A stretch of DNA of 64,000 nucleotides from an uncultured Flavobacteriaceae bacterium (GTDB lineage Bacteria > Bacteroidota > Bacteroidia > Flavobacteriales > Flavobacteriaceae). Location: positions 124,001 through 188,000 of the forward strand of contig CANLVG010000007.1 in the NCBI GenBank assembly GCA_947494565.1, given 5' to 3'. Below are positions 54,492 through 62,500 of the stretch, piece after piece. Each line of letters begins with the position of its first letter. Positions within the stretch are counted from its first letter, which is position 1. A model generated the notes under the pieces. That model ran no database searches. It saw nothing but the letters and a program-made list of their open reading frames with translations, and had not been told where the DNA came from. Made by a program: the position numbers and the translations under genes.

Positions 54492-56387
54492 ATGAGAATT
54501 AAAAACAGTAGAATTCAGACTTTCGGTAGCGTAATAGTTACCATAACGCGATTGAACAGCCTCTTGCCTGTATTGGTTTTTTTACTAGCCGTCACGGTTG
54601 GTACTTCACAAACCACGTATTCGTATAGATTGATGGATGCGGCCAACAACACAACTGCAATATCATCTTTTGCCGAAGACATCACCTGGAATCTACAAGA
54701 TGCCAATAGTATCAATATTGTTTCTAACCTGGGAGCCAACATTGTACACCAGGTGCGGTTCACCACCTCCGAACATACCCAAACCGAAGGGATGCATCCT
54801 TATGCGTATCGTGGTGATTATAACGATCAATATGGTTTGCAGAATGGTGTATATTATGGTTGGAGTCCTACGGTTGGAACCCTGACTTTTACAGTAGAGT
54901 ATCTGGATAGTAGTTCAGCTGTTTTAACAACGGACACCTTCACCATTACCTTTATCGATCAGGTTCCTAGTGGTAGTTCAAACTATGTAAAGCGGGTTAA
55001 TTGCGGTAAGTCCACTGCAGGTCTGACGGTTTTCGGACAAGAGTTTTTTAGTCCGGATATACCCGCAACCGAAGGATTTGAATTTACGGCCAGTGATAAC
55101 AAAAGTACTAGCGGACATTCCAATTTCACCTTAGGCGGAATTTTTAATCCATCGAGATATACCGATTCCCCATCAATGCAGTATGAGTTTCCGGTTACCG
55201 AATCGGGTAATTATCGTGTTCAACTCTATTTTGCAGAACCCTGGCATGGCCCGGGTTTGTCTGGACAACCTTCAAATTTTAGAAGGTTCAACATTGACAT
55301 TGAGAATGGCCAATTCAGTCAAACGGATTATGCCATTTTCGAAGAGGCGGGCAATGTCGCGAACAATTTTGTCATCGTGGATCAGACAGTACAGGTTACA
55401 GACGGTAAAGTAACTATTGCACTTACTAGGGGAAGTGGTAATGATCCCTTGATCAATGCGATCGCAGTTGAACAAATTGATTCGAATACGAATTCCGGAA
55501 CCGCGACAGCCATTCGGATAAACGCTGGTGGCCCCACAGTTACGACCAGTGACAATAAGACATTTGATGCGGATCAGTATTTTACCGGAGGTACGGCCTA
55601 TGCCAATACGAGTGCCGTTATCGACCCACTGTATCAAACAGAACGAAGCGGAACAGCTAAAAATTTTACGTATAACATACCCGTTGACAACGGGGATTAT
55701 GACGTCATTCTTCACTTTGCCGAAATCTATTGGGGAGCCACCGGTGGCGGTACTGGTGGAACCAATAAACGGTTATTCGACGTAAGCATTGAAAATAGTC
55801 AGGTGCTTGATGATTATGACATTTATGCCGAAGTGGGTGCCCAAACCCCGGTGACCAAGTCTTATCCGGTTACCATAAGTGATGGGGAAGTGACCATTGC
55901 ATTTTCGAGTCTATCCGCTGTTGGAGGTGTTGATCAAGTAAAATTGTCTGCAATAGAGGTTGTTCCGTCCGGATCTTCCGGAGGCGACGGCGGTAGTACT
56001 TCAGGAAACCTTTGGACGAAAAACAGTGCTAACGATAATATCTACTACAATACGGGTGATGTAGGCATCGGCACTGTCGCCATCGCCAACTACAAGCTCG
56101 CCGTAGACGGCAGTATTCGATCTAGGGAAGTGAAGGTCGACAATCAAAGCTGGCCTGACTATGTGTTTGAAAGTGATTATGAGCTTCCTGAATTGTCGGA
56201 AGTACAACGGCACATCAAGGCAAAAGGACACCTCATCAACATACCTTCAGCAAAAGAAGTGGAAGCCAATGGCGTTGCCTTGGGCGAGATGAACAAATTG
56301 CTTCTTGAAAAAATCGAGGAACTCACCTTATATATTCTTCAACAAGAAAAAAGGATTCAAACCTTAGAGCAATCCGCCGATAAGTAA
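54492..56387 (+). CDS. Secreted protein with two malectin-like domains and a tail-fibre-like C-terminal domain
   Basis: The 631-residue protein has a signal peptide (to about VGTSQ), a beta-rich N-terminal domain, a first malectin-like domain (VKRVNCGKSTAGLTVFGQEF to NAIAVEQ, about 165-325), a second one (AIRINAGGPTVTTSDNKTFD to AIEVVP, about 340-495), a Gly/Ser linker, and a 105-residue C-terminal domain (DVGIGTVAIANYKLAVDGSI, WPDYVFESDYELPELSEVQR, EMNKLLLEKIEELTLYILQQ). The C-terminal domain recurs in the next gene product. Malectin domains bind carbohydrate. It is the first gene of a plus-strand set that leads to a giant RHS-type protein and diverges from the secretion operon. Confidence 0.85.
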   Translation: MRIKNSRIQTFGSVIVTITRLNSLLPVLVFLLAVTVGTSQTTYSYRLMDAANNTTAISSFAEDITWNLQDANSINIVSNLGANIVHQVRFTTSEHTQTEGMHPYAYRGDYNDQYGLQNGVYYGWSPTVGTLTFTVEYLDSSSAVLTTDTFTITFIDQVPSGSSNYVKRVNCGKSTAGLTVFGQEFFSPDIPATEGFEFTASDNKSTSGHSNFTLGGIFNPSRYTDSPSMQYEFPVTESGNYRVQLYFAEPWHGPGLSGQPSNFRRFNIDIENGQFSQTDYAIFEEAGNVANNFVIVDQTVQVTDGKVTIALTRGSGNDPLINAIAVEQIDSNTNSGTATAIRINAGGPTVTTSDNKTFDADQYFTGGTAYANTSAVIDPLYQTERSGTAKNFTYNIPVDNGDYDVILHFAEIYWGATGGGTGGTNKRLFDVSIENSQVLDDYDIYAEVGAQTPVTKSYPVTISDGEVTIAFSSLSAVGGVDQVKLSAIEVVPSGSSGGDGGSTSGNLWTKNSANDNIYYNTGDVGIGTVAIANYKLAVDGSIRSREVKVDNQSWPDYVFESDYELPELSEVQRHIKAKGHLINIPSAKEVEANGVALGEMNKLLLEKIEELTLYILQQEKRIQTLEQSADK

Positions 56388-56504
56388 AACGATAGCAGCT
56401 ACCATTTTCAGTTCGTTGGGCGGGGTAATCCTTAGGGGTAACCTAGAAGACGACAAGCTGATATATAAGCCTATTATTAATAATAAGCAGTCATTTCAAA
56501 AACA

Positions 56505-57695
56505 ATGAACAATCCGATCAACCCAATCATTATGAAAAGCAACCACGGCAATCTTGATCAGCGACATCTTCCTTTCAATGCTAAACCTGGACCTAAATTT
56601 AGGGCCTATATGAGCCAACAAGGGCTTTGGTTCATTGCACTGCTATTGCTGTGTTCTATACCCATGCAGGCCCAGGATAATTTGCTGATCCCCGATACGT
56701 GGCCCGTTGGAACAGGCAATACAAGCGGGTATTCTATTTATGGTAGCTCTAACGAAAATGAACGGCTTACCGGTTCTGATCCCTTTGGGAATAGTGCCGT
56801 ACTATGGGCGTCAAAACCGGATGGTAGTAGCGGCCCTGACGGTGGCTTTTATAGCCCAGTTATTAGCATAGACCCCACCAAAACCTACCGTTTTACGGTG
56901 TGGATGAAGAAAACTGGATCGAACGCGGGAAACTCTTATTTAGGCCTGTTCACCAGAAGTTCCAATGGTACAAAAGTCACGCAAACCCTTAGTGGAACCG
57001 TCAATACAAATCCCTATTTCTGGTTTGGAGATCTTCCTGAATTGAACAAATGGTATTTGATAGTGGGCTATCTGCGACCGAATACCTATACCGGTACTTC
57101 GGAAGGCCGTATGTATGATGGGGTCACCAAAGCAGAAGTGACTGGGCTGACCTTTAATGACTACAAATTTGGAACAGCTGCGGTGAGTATGCAATTACGT
57201 TCGCTGCTTTTCAATGATACCAATAGTGGCGATTTTCAATATTACTGGAAACCTACTATTTATGAGGTGAATGCAATGATGCCCACCGTTGATGCACTTC
57301 TGGGTCTAGGTACTTCAGGCGAAGGCCTCTGGTCTTTACAAGGTAATAACATTTCATACGAATCCGGTACCGTAGGTATCGGTACGACTCCACTTACCGG
57401 CTACACCCTTGCCGTAGACGGTAACATCAGGGCACGGGAAGTGAAGGTAGATAATGCAAATTGGCCCGACTATGTCTTTGAAGACCACTATCAATTGCCG
57501 ACGCTTCAAGAGGTCGAACAACATATCAAAGAAAAAGGACATCTCATCAATATCCCTTCGGCCCAGCGAGTTAAAGCCCAAGGGCTGCCGCTGGGTAAAA
57601 TGAATGGACTCCTTTTGGAAAAGGTGGAAGAGCTTACCCTTTATCTTCTCGATCACGATGATCGACTTAGCACGCTTGAATCAAAAAATAACTAA
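56505..57695 (+). CDS. Secreted protein with tail-fibre-like C-terminal domain
   Basis: The 396-residue protein has an extended N-terminus, a signal helix (LWFIALLLLCSIPMQAQ), a lectin-like jelly-roll domain (SPVISIDPTKTYRFTVWMKK, then LPELNKWYLIVGYLRPNTYT, about 80-270), and a C-terminal domain shared with the preceding protein (VGIGTTPLTGYTLAVDGNIR, WPDYVFEDHYQLPTLQEVEQ, LLLEKVEELTLYLLD). In-frame ATGs at 56532 and 56610 are alternative starts; 56610 would give a conventional signal peptide. It lies 117 bases after the malectin gene and 18 before the Skp-like gene. Confidence 0.82.
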   Translation: MNNPINPIIMKSNHGNLDQRHLPFNAKPGPKFRAYMSQQGLWFIALLLLCSIPMQAQDNLLIPDTWPVGTGNTSGYSIYGSSNENERLTGSDPFGNSAVLWASKPDGSSGPDGGFYSPVISIDPTKTYRFTVWMKKTGSNAGNSYLGLFTRSSNGTKVTQTLSGTVNTNPYFWFGDLPELNKWYLIVGYLRPNTYTGTSEGRMYDGVTKAEVTGLTFNDYKFGTAAVSMQLRSLLFNDTNSGDFQYYWKPTIYEVNAMMPTVDALLGLGTSGEGLWSLQGNNISYESGTVGIGTTPLTGYTLAVDGNIRAREVKVDNANWPDYVFEDHYQLPTLQEVEQHIKEKGHLINIPSAQRVKAQGLPLGKMNGLLLEKVEELTLYLLDHDDRLSTLESKNN

Positions 57696-57713
57696 CGAAA
57701 TACCCTTTAAAAA

Positions 57714-58247
57714 ATGAACAAATTAGCATTACCCCTTGCCATAGTGGCTTTAGTAGCTAGCCTAGCCACCTTTTATCTTACAAAATCAAATTCAGAACAG
57801 GTTTATGTCGATGTCAACAAATTGATCGAAGGATACGGCCGTACGAAAGTGGAAAGAGCGGCCTTTGCCAAAAAGGCCCAAGTTTTGAAGGCCAATGTAG
57901 ACAGCTTGGTCACTAATTGGCAATCAGAATTAATGGCTTATGAAAAAGAGCGTCCGACCTTATCTAAAAAAGAGGTGGAATTGAAGCAAGAATTGTTGCA
58001 GAGCAAACAGCAGCAAGTGAACAACTACCAGCAGGCCATTCAAAAACAGATTCAAGAAGAGGACCAAAAAATGACGCAGACCGTGGTCAACGATATCAAT
58101 GACTATGTCAAAGAATATGGCAAATCTCACGGCTACCCCATCATTTTTGGGGCCGGTGGTAATGGTAATATCATGTATGCTGACGATGCGGCTGATTTGA
58201 CAGAAGAAGTATTGGTCGGACTAAATGCCCAGTATCATGGTAAATAA
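57714..58247 (+). CDS. OmpH/Skp-like periplasmic chaperone
   Basis: The 177-residue protein has an N-terminal membrane/signal helix (LALPLAIVALVASLATFYLT), the entry strand VYVDVNKLIEGYGRTKVERA, a long coiled-coil region (about 60-130, rich in Lys, Gln and Glu) and an exit strand (YPIIFGAGGNGNIMYADDAA). This is the Skp/OmpH layout: trimeric tentacled chaperones that hold unfolded outer-membrane or exported proteins in the periplasm. Standing directly in front of very large secreted proteins, it may be a dedicated chaperone for them. Confidence 0.85.
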   Translation: MNKLALPLAIVALVASLATFYLTKSNSEQVYVDVNKLIEGYGRTKVERAAFAKKAQVLKANVDSLVTNWQSELMAYEKERPTLSKKEVELKQELLQSKQQQVNNYQQAIQKQIQEEDQKMTQTVVNDINDYVKEYGKSHGYPIIFGAGGNGNIMYADDAADLTEEVLVGLNAQYHGK

Positions 58248-58287
58248 GGCCAACAAAATTAGTCGTGTTCGAAAGGAGAAGCTCAGG

Positions 58288-58893
58288 ATGGGGATAATTT
58301 TCGCCCTTGCCCTCGCATTCATTTTGACCTCGTGCCAACAAAAAACCTTTGATACCAAAGAGGCGTTGATGGCCTATGTAAGCGATATAAATAATGGCTA
58401 TACACAACACAAATCAGTTAATGGTACTGATTTCTCCATCACCTATCGTCCTACGGATATGTTGGTGAGTCAAGAAATGACCGAGGAAATGTCAAGGGCT
58501 CAAATCGATAGTTTGCGCAACAAATATGAATCATACCTGTACTTCAATCTCTCACTCTCTAAAAATAACAGGGAAATATTGAGCAATATGTCGAACAGTC
58601 GTGGTGAATTTGGCGCAATGGTCAATCAATTGGCTTTTGGCATGAGGGATAAAGTTCATCTTATTAGCCAGAAAAGAGATACCCTGGATTTGTTGGATTA
58701 TGTCTACCCACGTCTATATGGTATGGGACAGGCGACCGACATCATATTCGTTTATCCAAAAGATGAAAAGCTAATGCAGGGCGAATTTGTGCATTTTACA
58801 ATAGGGGATATCGGAATAAATACAGGCGAAGTAGGTTTTAAAATTCCCGTTGAGGGAATCAAAAATGAACCGAAACTTAAATTTCAATTATAG
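58288..58893 (+). CDS. Lipoprotein of unknown function
   Basis: A 201-residue lipoprotein from the ATG at 58288 (MGIIFALALAFILTSC, Cys16), which has an AGGAG-like site 11-15 bases upstream; in-frame ATGs at 58225 and 58237 would overlap the Skp-like gene and bury the lipobox. The rest is mixed alpha/beta with a helical middle (MTEEMSRAQIDSLRNKYESY) and a strand-rich end (IIFVYPKDEKLMQGEFVHFT). I do not recognise the family. It is followed after six bases by the next secreted protein. Confidence 0.75.
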   Translation: MGIIFALALAFILTSCQQKTFDTKEALMAYVSDINNGYTQHKSVNGTDFSITYRPTDMLVSQEMTEEMSRAQIDSLRNKYESYLYFNLSLSKNNREILSNMSNSRGEFGAMVNQLAFGMRDKVHLISQKRDTLDLLDYVYPRLYGMGQATDIIFVYPKDEKLMQGEFVHFTIGDIGINTGEVGFKIPVEGIKNEPKLKFQL

Positions 58894-58899
58894 ATACAA

Positions 58900-59502
58900 A
58901 TGAATATACCATTCAACCTGGTTCTTGTGTTTCTTTTGGTTCTGTCTAGTCTAAGCGCTCAGAAAACAAAAGGCACACTGTTTTTTAAAGACGGTATTGT
59001 TAAGAAGGGATTGGTACGTTTGACGGGGTCTGGTAAGATAAAGTACAAGTCTAGTAAAAAAGCGAAGGCGACGAAGTATGATTTCAGTGAATTTGAAAAG
59101 GTAGATATCCTTGAAAACAAAGAAACCGTCGTTTATGTACACATATTGGCGCGGGGTCATAATGGACCACAAGTAGTAAGGGAATTGGTCAAAGGTAAGG
59201 TAAGCTTATACCATTTGCTTTCTACAGGAGGAGGTCCGGTTTTTATGCCCGGCAATGGACCAGGTGGAGGTAGTTATACCCATAATAGAACATACGACAT
59301 TAAACATCTGTATGTAAAGAGAAAAGGAGAAAACGTAGCAACGCATTTGGGATCTGACCAATTATTTACCAAGAATTTCAAAAAGGCCGCCTCGAGATTC
59401 TTTAAGGATTGCACATCCTTAGTTCAGAAAATTGAAAATAGAGCATACAAGAAAAGAGATATAAAAGAAATAGTGGCATTCTACAATAACGAATGCAAAT
59501 AA
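58900..59502 (+). CDS. Secreted basic protein of unknown function
   Basis: The 200-residue protein has a signal peptide (MNIPFNLVLVFLLVLSSLSA) and a lysine-rich mature part. The start (KGTLFFKDGIVKKGLVRLTG, then IKYKSSKKAKATKYDFSEFE) looks like a small beta-barrel seen in other flavobacterial secreted proteins. A Gly-rich turn (STGGGPVFMPGNGPGGGSYT) and a helical tail with two cysteines follow. No family assigned. It lies 18 bases before the giant RHS-type gene and is probably part of the same operon. Confidence 0.7.
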   Translation: MNIPFNLVLVFLLVLSSLSAQKTKGTLFFKDGIVKKGLVRLTGSGKIKYKSSKKAKATKYDFSEFEKVDILENKETVVYVHILARGHNGPQVVRELVKGKVSLYHLLSTGGGPVFMPGNGPGGGSYTHNRTYDIKHLYVKRKGENVATHLGSDQLFTKNFKKAASRFFKDCTSLVQKIENRAYKKRDIKEIVAFYNNECK

Positions 59503-59520
59503 AATAACCAACGATTAAAG

Positions 59521-62500
59521 ATGAGAAAGACCAAATTTTCCCATAAAGCGATTGCCATTTTTTTGGTATTCACCTTTTTGCCAAGTACAATTCCAGTCAA
59601 CTATGTTTTTGCCTCGAATAATGGGCCAAATGCGCCCGAGGCTGCTTCTTTTGAGCCTGTTGATGCTACCGATATGGTGAATTTATCCAGTGGTGATGTG
59701 AGCTATGTCTTGCCCCTTTTGGAAATGGATGGCTTTCCGGTGACGCTTGGCTATCATGCCGGAATACCCTTGGATATGGAATCAAGCTGGACAGGCTTGG
59801 GTTGGAACATCAATACAGGTGCCATAAACCGTAGTGTAAGTGGTACGCCTGACGATTGGAAAAACGGAAATTCCTTGGATTTTATCTATTTCCAAGATTC
59901 CGAAAAGTTCTACAACATTAATGTCGGGGTTGGTCTCTCACAAACAGCGGAAGTTGGTGTCGGTATTTCTTGGGGATCCAACAAAAGTCTTTCAGGATCG
60001 GTATACGGCACTTTTATGATGGTCAATGGTAGTATCGATACCGACGGTAATTACAGTGCAGGAATTGGCCTGTCTGCCGGAGGAAACAATTTTGGCGGGG
60101 GACTTGGCGTGTCAATTTCAGGTAATGTAAATGGTGGAGCCTCTAGAGTTGGTGCCAACATAGGGGTAGGAGGATCGACCAAGAGCGGAGCCCAAGGTAG
60201 CCTAGGCTATAGTCTGACCGATGGTTCGGTATCCTTGTCCGGAGGATATGGTAATAGAAGTTCTTACGACAAAGGCCAGGCCGGTGGAGGTAGCGTTTCC
60301 CTGGGTAACTACTCTTCAGGTGATTATGATATCAGTAGTAAAGGGTTTTTTATTCCCGTGCAAGTGTGGATTTTCAACCTTTCCTTCGGGTATCGAAAAG
60401 TGACCTATCAATTGGATAAAGCGTATCCAAAACTGGGTTATGGTTCCTTGTACGCAAAGGATGCGACGCTCAACGACAACCCATTTACGGATGCTCTTAC
60501 AGATAAACAGCATCGTTATAAATACACCGACTTATATGAACAAACGGTTCCCTCTGAAATCGAAGAGTTCATAACGGACTATGAAACGGAACGTGAAAAA
60601 ACCAATTTTTCCTTTGCCAGCTATGATTCCTATTCTGTAAATGCCCCCGGCCTCTCCGGTTTAATGCAACCTAAGATATTCGAAAACGCTACGTTCTTCG
60701 GTCAAGGGTATGCCGGGCCCGATTCCGACGACCCGAATCGTAAAATGCGAATGTACTATCACAATTCCAAACCCAGTACACGCTCTTTTGGTACCTCCAC
60801 TGCGAATGGTTCCGATAACATTGAGTTTTATTTCAATGGGCAGTTTACAGAGAATATCAGTATTCCGAATAATATGTTGACCGGCAATTCGGCGACCACA
60901 CTCAATAATTACCTCCCAGGAGGAACAGCGAACAATAACAAGCAGCGATCGGCAAACTTTGTGGAAGTATACACCAATCAACAACTGGCGGACCCTAATA
61001 TCAAGGTCATGCGACCTGAATCTGGGGTTGGTGGTACCTTGCCCAATGATGGCATTGGCGCTTATAAGATTACCGCTCCAGATGGAAAAACCTATCATTA
61101 TTCCTTACCGGTATATCACTACGAACAGGTGGAGCGCAACCTGATCAAAGACAACTCGCAGCAAAACGTAAACGAGAAGCGGCAATATTCACCCTATGCC
61201 ACCCACTGGTTGTTAACTGCAATTACTGGCCCTGATTTTATCGATACGGACAATGATAATGTGCCAGATGAAGGGGATTACGGCTACTGGGTTCGTATGG
61301 ATTATGGCAATTGGTCCGATGGTTTTGTATGGCGATCACCGTACAAAGGGAAAAAATACAATACCAACCTGGCCGGTGAGATTGAGAAAGAAGATTTCGG
61401 CAACTACCAATACGGTAGAAAACAATTGTATTATCTCGATAAAGTCGTTACCCGTGAGCATACGGCCTATTTTGTAAAAGACCTACGGTATGATAGTACT
61501 GGGGCTCATGGCACCAATGACTATAATGACGGCAACCAAACTACCTATAATTATGTTTTTGACGGCCAAGATACAGTTGAAGATGCCGTTAACGGGGGCT
61601 CGACCCAAGTGGGAGAGAACATTAGTTATCAAAGAGAATATCAATTGATGCTCGACAAGATAGTTGTAGTGGAGAATGACGGCAGTTTCCATAACAAGAA
61701 CGCAAACCCCTCTTTGGCTTTGGACAATGGAAGCTGTTTTCCTGGATATGCCAAAGATGCTACGCATAATCCTGGATTTGACATTGGAGGGGGAGGTTTC
61801 AAAGCGGAATATGGGAGCAATTATACCTACCCCATACATCAAGAAAGTAGCGTGTATGACGTGACCGATTTCCAAAACTTTGACTACAGCCAAGCTTTTA
61901 AGGTAATTGACTTGACCTATAGCTACGAGCTCGCTAAAAACACGCCAAGTTCGCTTTACTGCAATGGTTATGGAGATGGTCGTCTGACCTTGAAAAGTAT
62001 TTTCTTCAATGGCAAAGGAAATGCGAGCTATATGCCTCCCTATCGTTTTGACTATAAAAACGAAATGGATTATCCTGAAGGGTTGGCATTTAACAAATAT
62101 TACGCTTCCGATTTTCTGACAGGCCAGGGCAAAGACGGCTGGGGTTTTATCGATGAAAAACAAATTGCTGGAGTCTACGAGTCCACGGATTATGAAAAAT
62201 ACGGCCCCGACAACTGGAGTCTTTCCGAAATAACCACCCCAACGGGCGGCAAAATCAAGTTGGAGTATGAAGAGGATGATTATGAACAAGAAGCCTTTTC
62301 AAGAAAGCTCTGGCAGGATAATATTCAGTTTGCAATTTGGGAAGATTCGAATAGCTTAGATTACATTTTAAAGATAAAAAACCAAGAAGGCTTAAATCCA
62401 AACCTTATTGTAAATTTTGAAGATTACTTTGAAGTTAATGACTCTGTCTTCCTTGATTTATGGTTGGTAAGAACTTATGATTTAGGATTGTTCACTGAAG

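Noticed and set aside
61483-62289. 268-codon open frame on the minus strand
   Set aside because: It lies opposite the continuous RHS-type frame, whose signal peptide and leader module are recognisable. The antisense product is very rich in Ile and Val with no domain signs.
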